From contig CM069765.1 of assembly GCA_036169595.1 (NCBI GenBank), positions 6,961,001-7,025,000 of the forward strand: a stretch of DNA of 64,000 nt, given 5' to 3'. The first letter of the stretch is position 1. The number at the start of each line of letters is the position of its first letter. The notes beneath the pieces were generated by a model. That model was not told where the DNA came from. It worked only from the letters and a program-made list of their open reading frames with translations, and searched no databases. A program made the translations under genes and the position numbers. Positions 42,959 through 59,754 of this stretch are shown here, in pieces. This DNA comes from Dictyostelium firmibasis (Eukaryota; Evosea; Eumycetozoa; Dictyosteliales; Dictyosteliaceae).

Positions 42959-42993
<35 letters not shown>
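42931..42993. repeat. (TAAA)n microsatellite, short
   Basis: About 15 units with one TAAG, at the same place after the gene (ATTAATCACCTGTACA) as the 345-bp tract behind copy 1. The tract length has changed greatly since duplication. Confidence 0.9.
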
Positions 42994-43665
42994 AAAAAAA
43001 AAAAGAATAAAAAGAACCTTATTATTATTTCATTTAAAAATTATTAATTAAATTTGTTTATTTTCAAACTTTTTTTTTTTATATCAAATCAAATTAAAGC
43101 ATTTATTTATTTTTAAATTTATTTATTTTTTTATTTTTTTCAACACAATTTAACTTTAAAATAAAAAAAAAAAAAACAACAAAAAATAAAAATAGTTGTT
43201 GTTTTATTAAATTAATTTGGTGGGAAATAATGTTTGCAATAAAAAAAAAATAAAAATACCATATTAAATAAAAATAAATTCAATGAAAAAAAAAAAAATT
43301 AAAAAAAAATAAAAGTCCATCCGAAAAAACAAAAAAAGATGGATCTGGAAATTATTAATTTCCAGATTAAAAATAAAAAACAGCGATTATTTTTCAATTT
43401 TAATAAAAAAAAAATAAAAAGATAGTTTTAAAGCTTAATTAAAAGACTTGCCATCAATATACTATTTAAATATTCTTTTAAAATGGTTGCATGTATACAC
43501 ATGTTTTTAAAAATAAACACAAAGAAAAAAAATAGAAAAAAATAAAAATTAAAAAAATTGAAATTTTTTTTTTTTAATTTTTTTTTTTTTTCACCCAATC
43601 TTTTTTATTATTTTTTTCAACAACAATAACAACAATACCTAATAGTTCTATATATAATAATTACA
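42994..43665. other. AT-rich spacer
   Basis: A and T runs; no gene seen. A short inverted pair GAAATTATTAATTTC is at about 43347-43361. Confidence 0.5.
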
Positions 43666-43844
43666 ATGGCAAAAAGAAATAATCCTCCATCAATTAATAT
43701 TGCTTCGGATAATACAAATAAATATTTAAAAAAAACTAATCAAATTAAACAAACAACCAAAAAATATAAAACCAAAAGAGAAAAACAAGTTCATAGACAA
43801 ATTGAAAAGATTAAATCTGAAAGAATGTTTATTTATAAAAATGT

Positions 43845-43878
<34 letters not shown>

Positions 43879-44753
43879 GTTTTTTTTTTGGTCAATAAAA
43901 TTTAATATTAATTGACTCCTTTTTTTTTTTTTTTTTCTTAAATCTGTTCATATATATCTACTTTTTTTTTTTTCCAATATTTTAAATTATATAATTCATT
44001 AATCTTTTTAATTTTTTTTTAAAAAAGATTCATAGATATCTAAGATTTTCTTTAGATCCAAAAGAAAATTCAATTGATCTTATTAATATCGTTAATGACT
44101 ACATCGTAACATTGAAAGAATTCGATATTCTTGAGATCAATTTGAAAGCAGAGCTTGATACCATCTCCACTACTTCAAATAACAATAATAACAATAGTTC
44201 TAATTCAAATTCCTTTACCTTTGGTGCTCCTTCCATACAATCACAAACTGGTAGAAAAGGCTTTACTGGTGACAACGTAGATCATGGCCTTGATGAAGAA
44301 GATGCCATTGTAATTGACAGAGATAGCTCCCCAGTAGAATCCATTGATTTAACAATGTCGTCAGATTCATCTTCTACTTCAACATCACCAAGTAAAAGAG
44401 TTTCCAAATCCAAGAATAGGGTCCCAAGAAATGCAAACGGAACTGCTACTAACAGCACTGCAACTAACAATGGTGATGCCACAGAAGCTTCAACAGCCAA
44501 TACCGCCGGTTCTAATAACTCCGCGTTGACCACCACTACTTCACCTCCTAAAAAGAAAAGAGGTAGACCAGCAAAACAAAAACCAGAGAGTTGTCATAAC
44601 TGTAGAAGAACACAAACTTCATATTGGAGAATAGGTAAAGATGGTGATTTAACCGTTGATCTATGTAATGCATGTGGTTTAAATTACAAGAAAAGAGGCA
44701 AAGATGAAAAGCTTTCAAAAGAAAAAAATGATATCAAAAATGTTTTGAACTGA
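43666..44753 (+). CDS. GATA-type zinc finger protein (two exons, 300 aa)
   Basis: Nuclear transcription factor candidate. Exon 1 is 43666-43842 (MAKRNNPPSINIASDNTN to MFIYKN). The intron is 43843-44027 (GTATTT...AAAAAAG). Exon 2 is 44028-44753 (IHRYLRFSLDPKENSIDLIN onward), joined in phase 0. Basic N-terminal part (residues 20-53, KRE-QVHRQIEKIKSER); Asn/Ser and acidic middle; basic KKKRGRPAKQK; then the GATA finger near residues 239-266: CHNC, 20 residues, CNAC, with SYWR and DLCNACGLNYKK. Ends SKEKNDIKNVLN. The ATG is the first in frame and follows a typical A-rich leader. Paralogue of the short gene at 99-515. Confidence 0.88.
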
Positions 44754-45231
<478 letters not shown>

Positions 45232-47628
45232 TTAATTTGTTAAATTACCAGAAGCAGTAATTAATAATTTTTTGTCTAAATAATTAAAAAGCTTTGGAGT
45301 TAAATATTTTAATTTTAAGTAATCCAATATAGTTATTTGATGATTTTTTTTTCTTTCTTCATTTGTTGGAGCTTGGTTATTATCAACAAAAATAACCAAT
45401 TTACTTGAAAATAATAAATGGAAGAACCAATAACTATTTAAATCCTTTTTAATGAAAATTGTACTATCTAATTCATCAGATAGATTCTCTAATCCATTAT
45501 TACCTAATGTAAAGCATATCTTTAAACATTTTGGTTTTAAATCATTAAAGAGAATTGATTCCATTGCAAAGAAGAATACAAATTCATTGATACCAATTTT
45601 TTTATCATCCAAATAAAAATTATTTAGATAGTTAATTGATAGTAATGGATCTACATTACGTTCTACAAAGTTATAGGAAGTTCTATTATTGACACCATAA
45701 AGGTAAAGATCCACTTCCATTAAATTGTTTTTATAGAAGAATTCCATTAATTGTGTATTATCTTTTTCTTTTTTAAAATAATGAAATTTGGAATAACCAT
45801 CTACAAAATCAAAATTATTAGAATGTAATGAATGACAATGTTTTGTCAATTCAAAATTACTATATAATGGATGAGAACCAATACAATTTGGATAGTTTTT
45901 AAAAATTTTCATAACCATTTCATCAAATTCTTTAATTGATAAATTTGGAAAATTTGTAACTATTGATTCAATTAACATTTCCATTAAACCATCACAATCC
46001 ATGTAATTGAATAAATTTTGATCTTTTATTAATTGAATAATACCATCAAGGAATGAACAATATTTTTGAAAATCTTTTGAATATTCACTATTTTTAATGA
46101 TTGAAAGATAATTTTCATCTTCTAATATCAATAATTCATCTGATTTAAATTCTGGTTTAAAGAATATTTTTAATAATTGTGAATCTAATTTTGAAAATGA
46201 ATTATTTATAATTGTTTTTCTAATGTATTTGATATTTAATTGTTCAATTTTACTTAAATTACCCCATTCATAAACTCCGGTATTGTGCATTTTATCAATT
46301 TTTAATTGAGTAGTTAATTTCATAACTATAAAATCAGTCATTGAACGTTCACCACAAAAAATTGCACTATTATAAATGATTGGTAAAAACTTTGATAAAA
46401 ACAATTCAATTACAATTGATTTGATATTATCTTTACCATTTTCTTTTACCAAATAATCAATTTCATTTTTAAATATTGAAATTTTAATTAAATCATCTTT
46501 AAAAAGGATATCATAAAGTTTAGTACGTTTGTGTTTTAGAGTTTTGATTTGATTGTTAATGAATAAAACCAATAGAATTCTAAATAATTTTAAAAAGAAT
46601 TTAAATTTCTTTGTTTGATCAATTGAATTTAATTCTTTTTGAAATTCATCATCATTATTGTTGATTTCAATTGTTTTTGGTGGATCATTTATTAATTTTA
46701 TTAAGTTTTTCATACTATCACCATTGAAAATATATTTCATACCATAGTGTTTTAATGATTCATTTAATTTACAAAATGAATTATAATTAACTGAAATAAG
46801 TTTTTCAAATTTTATATAGTTACCATATCCAATACATACAGTTCTTGGTTGATAAAGGTCAGTGAATCTTTTTGAAAGTAATTCATTATTGGCAATGAGT
46901 TTGAATAATTGAGGTTTATTTTTTGAAGTAATAATTAAATGATATAAATTTTGTTTTAATTCAAAATCTGGGTATTTACCATTTAAAATGTTAGTGAAAA
47001 TATTAATTGGAGCATTTGGTAATATTATTTTAAGTATTTGTTTTGTAAAATCTGGGTTGAAATATTCATATAATTCCAATTTCTCTTTATCTTTTACAAT
47101 TGCCAAATAATGATTGATGACTAATTCAATAATAAATGGATTATTGATATTATGTAGATTTTCAAACAATTCCATTTTATTGGTAATCTTACTATATGAA
47201 AATTCTAACATATCGATATTGATTGCACCAATTGGTTGAAGAAAATTAAAAAAAGAAAAAATATATTCTGGTTTAATAATTTTTTCTAAAATTTTATAGT
47301 TTAAATTATCAACTATATATGAGAATAAATTATCTTTAAGTTGATTAGTTATTGTACTTAAAAAAGATGGTTGATTTGTATAATAAATTGATTCCAATTT
47401 CAATGGGTTTAATAATTCTAATTCTTTTCTTCTTTCAGATGATATTGATATATTTGGTGGTTTATATTCATTTGCTAATTTTAAAATAATTTTAGATGTT
47501 TTAATTTGTCCAAATGCAATTTCAAGTAAATAATAATTAAATTCTTTTTTCTTTTCGGATTCTATTTCTTTTTCTTTTTCTCTTTCTCTTGCTTTTTCTC
47601 TTTCCTTTTCTCTTTCCTTTGCCATATT

Positions 47629-47631
<3 letters not shown>
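45232..47631 (-). CDS. Large protein of an unknown Dictyostelium family (799 aa)
   Basis: Intronless. Begins with a highly charged helix (residues 3-30, KEREKEREKAREREKEKE) likely to form a coiled coil, then a long, Asn/Ile/Leu-rich helical body with no motif I recognise. Near residues 570-610 is the sequence FPNLSIKEFDEMVMKIF, SHPLYSNFELTKHCHSLHS, NNFDF. It matches the protein encoded at 62657-64000 (SPLLSNTELTVHCHSNH, FDF), and the downstream parts also align (D-NSYWFFHLLFSSKL with DVKLYWFYELLYSAHF; LTPKLFNYLDKK with VTPYLFNKLSER). It is the same family as the 1329-aa protein at 49980. Function unknown. No membrane segment or signal peptide. Confidence 0.85.
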
Positions 47632-47667
<36 letters not shown>

Positions 47668-48112
47668 TTATATATATATAAATTTTTTAATTAATTTTTA
47701 ATTAGAATATATAAAAATAATTAATATGTTTAAATTTTTTTTTAATTTTTTTATATATATATAATCAATAAATTTTTAATTTTTTTTTTATATTTTTTTC
47801 CCCAACATAATATTTTTATTAATTAAAAATTTTTTTATTATTTTCATTATTTTTATTTTTTTTTTATTTTTTTTGTTTTTATATTTTTTTTATTTGCAAT
47901 AATATAATTAATACAAAACACTCTCAGTTCACACTAATTTTTTTGACCACACATCATACACACAAAATAAATATATTTGTAAATTATAATTATTGGTATG
48001 AATTTTTTTTTTATTTCATGAAAAGAATATATTTTTTGAAGGTTAAATTTTTTGGAAACACATGCACACACAAACACACAATATACACACTAATATTTGT
48101 AATCAAAGAATA

Positions 48113-48154
<42 letters not shown>

Positions 48155-48368
48155 CCCACACCCCACATTAAACGGATGATTATAATGTATAGATGGTGAA
48201 AAAAAATATTACAATGTCAATAGAAAACATAAAAAAATAAAAAAATTAAAAATATACTAAAAAAAAATTGTAATGCAAAAAAACCTGTTTTTTTTTTTGA
48301 TTTATAATACAAATACATTAAAATTATGAATTTTGAAGAAAAAAAAAATAATAAATAAATTTTTATTT

Positions 48369-48411
<43 letters not shown>

Positions 48412-48435
48412 TTATTTATTGGAGATTCTATATTT
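47632..48435. other. AT-rich spacer
   Basis: Upstream of the minus-strand gene at 47631 and downstream of the minus-strand gene at 48436. Poly-T and poly-A tracts and CACA-rich stretches (48058-48095). The small plus-strand frame at 47943-48179 is a chance product of these. Confidence 0.6.
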
Positions 48436-49088
48436 TTATTTTTGATTTTTTGAGGAATTTCTTTTTGGTTGGAATGGTGGAGCTGACCATGAAGAAGTTG
48501 TAGTAGTACTTCTAATACCTTTTACTTTTGATTCTCTTGAAGTTGGGGTTATTTTGCTTTTAGTTGAAATAGTTGTACAATAGACGTCTCCAGTAATACC
48601 TGGAAATGTTGAAACGATTGTATTTGTTGTGGTTTTGGTTTCAACAGTCTTCTTTCTGGTGGTAGTTGTAGTGATTGTTGTTAAACTGGAAATTGATGGG
48701 GAAACTGCACTTCTATAACCTTCTTTATATAAAATAACATGTAGATTATTTAATTCAACTAAATGTTTTGCACTCTCTTGAGATAATATCATTACATATG
48801 CTTTATTTAATTTTTTTTGATAAATATTATATTTAACATCTTCAAAAACCTTTTTTTTTTAGAAAAAAGAGAAAAAAAAAAATAAAAAATAAAAATAAAA
48901 AAAAAAGAAAATTAATAAATTATAGAAATTTTGTTTAGAAATCTATGTTAAATTATAATTACACTATTATAGAGGGACTCAATTCTTTTTGAAACAATTC
49001 TTAAAAATTTATTTTTTGTGTAATTATTTTTTTCTAAATAATTACGAAACCTAGGACTAATAACATTGTTTTTTTTTATACAGTACAT
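48436..49088 (-). CDS. Unknown two-exon protein, Thr-rich C terminus (179 aa)
   Basis: Exon 1 is 49088-48963 (MYCIKKNNVISPRFRNYL, EKNNYTKNKFLRIVSKRIES, LYNS). The intron is 48962-48850 (GTAATT...AAAAAG, phase 0). Exon 2 is 48849-48436 (VFEDVKYNIYQKKLNKAYVM, ILSQESAKHLVELNNLHVIL, YKEGYRSAV). The first 100 residues are basic and helical and could be a folded domain. The C-terminal part is a Thr/Ser/Lys-rich low-complexity tail (TTITTTTTRKKTVETKTTT, ending FQPKRNSSKNQK). A start at the internal ATG (48792) would cut into the conserved-looking helical part. I do not recognise the family. Confidence 0.75.
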
Positions 49089-49665
49089 TTTTTTTTAATT
49101 GTAAGTAGTTGGTATAACTAAACTTCTATAAATAATGTAAGATAAAATTTTAATAATTAAAAAAAAAAAAAAAAAAAAATGTGGGTGGTGGATTGAAAAA
49201 AAAAAAAAACAAAAAAAAAAAAAATAATAAAAACAAAACAAAACAAAACAAAACAAACAAAATTAAATAAAATAAAACAAAACAAAACAAAACAAAAAAA
49301 AAAAAAAAAAAAAAAAAAAACCCCATTGTATTTGATTCAGTGTGCTTTCCATTATTAAAAAAGAATTTGTTTGTCAGTTTTTTTGAAAATAAATAAAAAA
49401 AATTTTATTTAAAAATAGAAATAGTTCACATTGGGGGTAGTGTGTGCAAAGTATTCAAAAAAATACAACAACATAATGGTGGTTGTAAAAAAAAAAAACA
49501 TTAAAATTACATATAAAAAAAGCAACATTCACCTTCAAACCCATTGAACACAGATCAAATGACCCCCCCATTTCGATTGAATTTTTATTTTTTTAATTTT
49601 TATTTTTTTTTCAACAATACTAAATTTTTATATAATTTACATAGTGATAATGAAATATGTAATTT

Positions 49666-49708
<43 letters not shown>

Positions 49709-49979
49709 CGAAAATAGAAACAACAAAACACCACTTCAAAGAATCAATCACTAACACCAATTTTAATTCTTAATGTAGAATTATTATATTTATAAATATA
49801 ATTATTAAATAATTAAATAAATTATTATAATTAAAATTATTATTATTATTAATTATTATTATTATTAAAAAAATAATTATTATATTTTTTTATTTTTTTA
49901 CATTAAATTTTTCAGCTATAAAAAAAAATACAAAAATTAAATTACATCAATCAAATATTTTTATTCATTAGAAATTATT
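49089..49979. other. Spacer between divergent genes
   Basis: Shared upstream region of the minus gene at 48436-49088 and the plus gene at 49980. AAAAC-type runs at 49225-49300 and A runs. CACATTGGGGGTAGTGTG at 49428-49445 and CACCTTCAAACCCATTGAAC at 49530 are the only less AT-rich strings and are candidate promoter elements. No gene seen. Confidence 0.5.
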
Positions 49980-54218
<4,239 letters not shown>

Positions 54219-54464
54219 ATAATATTTCTTGTTTCTAAATTTTTTATTAAAATCGATTCACAGTTATTTATTTTTAATAAAATGTTCTATTTTTTATTTT
54301 AACAAATGAATTTATTTATTTTTTTTATAATAATTCATTTTTTTATTATTTTTTTTTATCAACCACACTGTGTGTGTCATTGTAAAACAAACACAAAAAA
54401 AAAAAAACAAAAACAAATAATAAAAAAACCACTCACAGTATTTAATTTTAATAAATAGAAAATA
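54219..54464. other. Spacer and upstream region of the 54465 gene
   Basis: AT-rich. ACACTGTGTGTGTCATTGT at 54366 and CCACTCACAG at 54430 are CA/TG-rich strings of the kind found in Dictyostelium promoters; no specific factor can be named. Confidence 0.4.
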
Positions 54465-54863
54465 ATGAATAATTTATTTCAACTTCCAATAAATAGAAAA
54501 AATTTAAAAAGAACAAATGGTGATTATGAAATTGAAACCGATAATGGAGAGGATTATAACAATAGATCCAATAAAAAAAAAAATATTGGTTTTGAGGAAT
54601 TTAAAAATAATAATTTAAGTATGGATGTAGTTTTCCAAGATCATCAACAAGCCTTTCAATCAAACCATGGTACTCAACATCATTCAATTGATAATAGTTC
54701 TCCATACATTAACAATTTAGGTCATAATTCATCAAATCCATTACCTCAACCAATAAATCAAAACAATATAAATCAACAAATTTCTACTGAAAATAATAAC
54801 CAAAATAATAATTTAAACATTTTAAATAGAAACTCTAAAAATTATTTTAGTCATTTTTTTTAG
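54465..54863 (+). CDS. Small Asn/Gln-rich protein of unknown function (132 aa)
   Basis: MNNLFQLPINRKNLKRTNGD start, basic NRSNKKKN near residue 35, then a low-complexity Asn/Gln/Ser region and SKNYFSHFF end. Good ATG context (AAAATA before ATG) and a single exon. It has no recognised domain and may be intrinsically disordered. Confidence 0.65.
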   Translation: MNNLFQLPINRKNLKRTNGDYEIETDNGEDYNNRSNKKKNIGFEEFKNNNLSMDVVFQDHQQAFQSNHGTQHHSIDNSSPYINNLGHNSSNPLPQPINQNNINQQISTENNNQNNNLNILNRNSKNYFSHFF

Positions 54864-54920
54864 AAATAAAAAATTAAAAAAAAAAAAAAGGAAATTTTAT
54901 TGGCAATACATCTCTATTTT

Positions 54921-54959
<39 letters not shown>

Positions 54960-54984
54960 GGAGTTATTTATTAAATTGTTTCAA

Positions 54985-55700
54985 TTTGTTATCAAAAGAT
55001 TACACAAATTTAGATTTTTGATGCTTTTTAATGTTTTACAATTGCAAATCCAACCGATCCAACAATAAATTGTTTCGATTGATAGTCTAATTCCCTTAAT
55101 CAAACCATTGAAACTAATGATTTGAATATGAAATTCGAGTTACTGTTTGGTGTAATAATTGGGATTTCAGTTGTTGGTGAAGTTGGTGATGGTGATGGTG
55201 ATGGTGATGGTGATGGTGATGGTGATGGTGATGGTGATGGTGATGGTGATGGTGATGGTGATGGTGATGGTGATGGTGATGGTGATGGTGATGGTGATGG
55301 TGATGGTGATGGTGATGGTGATGGTGATGGTGATAGTTGGTATATTATTTTCATTAATTTTTTGAGTCTCATCAAATGATATTAAAACTGGTGGTGTATT
55401 ATCGATACCAATTAATACCATTACATTGTTTGTGAATCTTAATAATACTTGAATCATTCAAATAATTCATAAATGGGTTTTTAGTTGATGATATTGAGTC
55501 ACTCCTATATGTAAATTCCAAAAAAAAATTTCTAATTTTGAATTGGGATTATCACTGTATGTAATCAAATCAATCCCACTTCAAGTATCAATTGATTGTG
55601 CTAGCACATCAAAACAACATTGTGTGGAAATCATATTCTCTGGATATTTAATTTATCTATTTATTATTTGTTCTGAAATATCATATAATTTTATAACTAT
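54985..55700 (-). pseudogene. Decayed minus-strand gene with expanded hexanucleotide repeat
   Basis: From about 55660 down, in different frames: ENMISTQCCFDVLAQSIDT, NPNSKLEIFFWNLHI, MIQVLLRFTNNVMVLIGIDN, TPPVLISFDETQKINENNIP, then the repeat (reading Pro-Ser or Thr-Ile), then TTEIPIITPNSNSNFIFKSL and QSKQFIVGSVGFAIVKH. The composition is that of a secreted or membrane protein with a Ser/Pro stalk and a hydrophobic end, but the frame is broken several times. Not recognised. Confidence 0.4.
55185..55334. repeat. (GGTGAT)25 hexanucleotide repeat
   Basis: 25 perfect copies. It reads as Gly-Asp or Met-Val on plus and Ser-Pro or Thr-Ile on minus. Confidence 0.97.
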
Positions 55701-56270
55701 CCTTCACTAAAAATACAAACATATAACAATAGCAACAATATTAATATAAAATTTTTCTCTTTCATTTGTTTGGGGAGGAGTGTTTTGTGAAAAGAATTTT
55801 TTTTTTTTGATTTTTTTTTTTTTTTTTCATTCAAAAAATAAAAAAAAAGAAAATATCTTATCTCAAAAATCTTTTTTTTAAAAAAAAAATTGGAAAAAAA
55901 TATATTTTTTAATTCTTTTCACACACTATAATTAAAATAAAATATATAAATTTAAAAAAAAAAAAAATGAAAAAAAATATATATAAATATGTCGTATTGC
56001 GAAAAAAAATAATAATAATACTATTTTTTTTTTAACCCCTTCTATTACCACAACACACACACCACTTATCATGATATTGGTTTATATATTTCGAATTTTA
56101 TCTATTTGTTTATTTTTATTTTTTATCTTTTGGTATGAATAAATTACAAAAATAAAAAAAATAAATCGTTTTTTTTTATTTTTGGATTTTTTTCTTTTTT
56201 TTTTCATTTTTGGATTTTTTTCTTTTTTTACCGATTTTTTTTTTTTTTTTTATGTTTTTTTTTTTTTTTT
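55701..56270. other. AT-rich spacer
   Basis: Homopolymers and a duplicated TTTTTGGATTTTTTTCTTTT string near 56180-56230. No gene seen. Confidence 0.6.
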
Positions 56271-56284
56271 TTTTCATTCTATGC

Positions 56285-56965
56285 TATAAAGTTGAAAAAG
56301 AGCAACAAATAAACTTGTACACTATAACAAATTTATGTTGGGAGTAAGTAAATAAAATAAAATAAAATGAAATAAAATAAAATAAAATAAAATAAAATAA
56401 AATAAAATAAAATAAAATAAAATAAAATAAAATAAAATAAAATAAAATAAAATAAAATAAAATAAAATAAAATAAAAAAATTCAAGTAAATCAACTATTA
56501 ACTTTATTTTTCTTTATTTTTCTTTTTTTTTCTTTATTTTTCAGCTCATTATTTTATTTTGATGAACGTCAAATAATATATGAGAATTGGATGGGTGGGA
56601 GTTATATTACTTTTCTTTTTGCGATTTGCTTCATCGAACTTTGTTAGTTTGTAAGAATTAAGAAAAAAAAAAAAAAAAAAAAAAGTTATTTTTAAATTTC
56701 TGTTACTAATTTTTATTTCTATTTTTTTCTTTTTTTCTTTTCCAATTTTTTTTATTTTTTTATTATAGGATCTAATAAGGACTCCTGGGGTTTTGTCAAA
56801 AAAAAAAAAAGTTTCTGATTGGACGAACAAGGTAATCATTTTGATGATTACTTCAAATAGTACGGCAATGGTACCATTGAGGTTCGCACCAAAAAGATTA
56901 CTCCATTACGGCAATGGTATTGGAGTAAATTATATAACTGAAAACATAAATAAAAAAAAAAAAAA
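56285..56965 (+). pseudogene. Possible small multi-exon gene or its relic
   Basis: Coding-like pieces bounded by splice-like signals: KVEKEQQINLYTITNLCW to the GTAAGT at 56344; after TTTTTCAG at 56544, SLFYFDERQIIYENWMGGSY, ITFLFAICFIEL; after TTATTATAG near 56769, SNKDSWGFV and, past an A run, LDEQGNHFDDYFK, YGNGTIEVRTKKITPLRQWY. The first join works in phase, the next does not. Two in-frame stops in the last piece suggest decay. The 56350-56477 intron is almost all AAAAT repeat. Not recognised. Confidence 0.3.
56350..56477. repeat. (AAAAT)n microsatellite
   Basis: About 25 pentamer units with one AAATG variant, within the putative intron. Confidence 0.92.
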
Positions 56966-57419
56966 AAAATCAAAAAAAAAAAAAACTTTAAAACTTTTAT
57001 TTGTGTCGATCCTTTTTAGAATGTTTTCTTGTTTTGTTGTTCTATTTTTTTTTTTTTTTTTTTATTTTTATTTTTATTTTTTTTGGGTAAAGTTTAATGA
57101 AAAACATAGTAAATTATTTCATTAGTTGAAATAATAATTTTTGAAATTATTATTATTATTTTTATTATTTTTATTATTATTTTTATTATTTTTATTATTA
57201 TTATTATTAGAAAGAATTGTAGAGATGAAATCACAAAAATAACACATCACACATACACACACTCTTTGTAGTTTTTGTGAGTGTGTATGAGCACATAATA
57301 ATTATTATAATTTTTTTCTCTTTTTTTTTTTTTATTTTTTTTCCATTCATTTTCAATATTAATTAATTTTATATTATATAAATATTATTATTATCTTAAA
57401 ATATTTTATAATAAAAAAA

Positions 57420-57786
57420 ATGGTAAATATTTAGTATAAACTGTAATTTGATTTATTTATTAAAATAATTCAATTTTTTTTTTTTTTATTTTTTTAAAAA
57501 GATGTCAAACGATAACATTGAAACAATAACTGAATTGGACAAACCTCAAATTGAAGTTTTTGAAGATGAAGAAGAACTAAGTGACTATAAAAATAAAAAA
57601 GATGAAATCAAACCACAAAAATTAGAAGAAAAAGATTATATTGAATTATTAAAAATGATAGATAATGCAAAAAACTATGAATTTCCTACTGAAGAAATTA
57701 AAGAAAAAGAATTAAAAGAAAAAGAAAAAAAAGTAAAAGAAATTGTTGATGAAATTGTAAAAATGATTATACAATTTAAAAAATAA
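57420..57786 (+). CDS. Small acidic coiled-coil protein (94-95 aa)
   Basis: [39 protein letters not shown], then a heptad-like [20 protein letters not shown] end. Rich in Glu and Lys, with a probable coiled coil from residue 70. The frame from 57502 has its own ATG. An ATG at 57420-57422 followed directly by GTAAAT and an acceptor at 57500-57501 would add one Met through an ATG-only first exon, as in two nearby genes. Either start gives the same body. Function unknown. Confidence 0.65.
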
Positions 57787-58307
57787 ATCAATTCCTATTT
57801 TTTTATTATTTCTTTGTTTAAAAATTTTAATTAAAATAAAGAAACATTAAAAATTTTTTTTGAAAATTAACCTTCTAAAAATAGGTCCACCCCATTAAAA
57901 ATATTTTTTAATTTAAAATTATTTTAATTTTTTTTTTTTTTTTTTTATAACAGGGGTAATATTAAAAATAAAAAAAGATTTTTAGTATGAAAAATCACAA
58001 CACCAAAAAAAATTTCCTCAAAAAAAAAAAAAAAAAAATTATAAGTGTTGGATGAAAATCACGATGTATATGTTTTTATTATTTTAATTTTATTTTATTT
58101 TATTTTTTTTTTATTTTTATTTTTTTTTTTGTTGTGTTAAATGGAAAATCAATTCATAAAAAATATTATATATTGACTTTTTTAATTTTACAATTCTTTA
58201 TTAGTAATATTAAAATTTAATATATAAAATTTTAATTATAATATTATTTTATTTAAATTATTTAATTTTTATAATTCTATTTTATTTTTATTTATTTTTG
58301 TTTAAAA
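57787..58307. other. AT-rich spacer
   Basis: A and T runs; CCTTCTAAAAATAGGTCCAC at 57870 is the only distinctive string. No gene seen. Confidence 0.6.
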
Positions 58308-58320
58308 ATGGTAATAATAA

Positions 58321-58351
<31 letters not shown>

Positions 58352-59754
58352 ATATTATTTTTTTACCTAACATATTTTTTTTTTTTTTTTTTTATTTATT
58401 TTAGTTTACAGGTAATAAAAATAATAATAAAAATAATAACGATCTAAATTGGGAAGAAGGAAATATAGAATTAAAGAAAAATGAAAAAAGAGATTCAGGC
58501 AATAATGAGTTATTCCAAGAAGGTCGAACTAATCAATTATTTCAAAATGAGTCAACACATTACGTAAAGGGTAGACCAGAACAATTACAATCAATATTAT
58601 TAAATAATCAAAAAGAATTATTTAAAGGAAAACTTTTAAAATTATTACAAAATTCTCAGAGTCCAGAGTTTTTTAATCAAAATTATGAAACAAATAATAA
58701 TATAAATATAAATATACAAAACCAATTATATAACCAAACAATCACATATCCACCACTTCAATTATACCAAAAACAGCATTTAAATAAAAAATTATTACAA
58801 TTAATATCAAATAATAATACTCAACCTCAACTTTTTCAAGAAGATAATAAAAATAATGAAAAATGTGAATTTAATCAACCAACAGAAAACTTTGGAATAA
58901 AAGATTTAAAAAAAGAAAACCTACATTTTGAGTTAAATCAAAAAATATTAGACCAAGAATATAATATTAAAAATCAACCTCAAACTCCCACCTTTTCTAT
59001 CAGTAGACTATTAACATCAAATGATCCTTTCTACGATAAACCATTATCTTCATTTTTATTGGATGAAGAAGAAATTGAACAACAACTTTCTTTTAAAAAC
59101 CAACAAGTAAATGAAATTCAATCAATAGCATCACCTCTTCAATCAATATCTCTATATCAAATGCAACAACATGAAATGATTTATGAAATTAATGAAGACA
59201 ATGCACCATTTTTAAAAGGTATCAAAAGATTATTTACTATTGAATATAACCAAAAATGTAGTTGTGTTTTGATACTAAATGAAAATACTTGGAAATTAAT
59301 TTTAGAAAAACCAAAACAATTTTCTGTTAATTTAAAAATTTATTATAAACAAACTCATCTAGATTTTCTATATGATTCAACAGATTTTGATCTCTCTTTA
59401 AATGATCACTCCTTTGAAAATCATGAAATTCAAAGAAAAGAAAAATCACATTCTCCTTTTGAACAATTATCAATTCAAAAACCAATTGACATTACCAATT
59501 TTATTTTGGACTATAGTGGTTTATGTTTCTGTCATCCTGGTGCATCTGGTTTTCTAACTATTGATATTATGGAAACTCGATCAATAAAACAATTGGAACC
59601 ATTTGAAAGAATTTTTAATAAAAAATCAAAAGTTTATTATATTATTAATAATATTAGTAGTAATAATGATAATAGTAATAATAATAATAAAAAAGTTACA
59701 AAAGGAATAGTGAAATCGATTCAATCAAATAAAAAGTTTAAAAACATATATTAA
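58308..59754 (+). CDS. Asn/Gln-rich protein with conserved-looking C-terminal domain (450 aa)
   Basis: Model: exon 1 is just the ATG (58308-58310); intron 58311-58404 (GTAATA...TTATTTTAG); exon 2 58405-59754, read in phase as FTGNKNNNKNNNDLNWEEG. The frame is open from the acceptor to the TAA, and no other ATG precedes EQQLSFKN in a comparable position. The N half is low complexity (Asn/Gln/Leu; RPEQLQSILLNNQKEL, KLLQLISNN). From about residue 265 (APFLKGIKRLFTIEYNQKCS, CVLILNENTWKLIL) to 400 (LDYSGLCFCHPGASGFLTID) it looks globular with several cysteines. Ends with Asn runs and a basic tail. I do not recognise the domain. Confidence 0.72.

Noticed and set aside
47943-48179. 78-aa frame ending in poly-Lys
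   Set aside because: Made of CACA-rich and poly-A spacer; no start context.
55100-55457. Ser-Pro, Thr-Ile, Gly-Asp and Met-Val repeat proteins
   Set aside because: All are frames of the GGTGAT hexamer; only the flanking minus-strand pieces look protein-derived, and those are broken.
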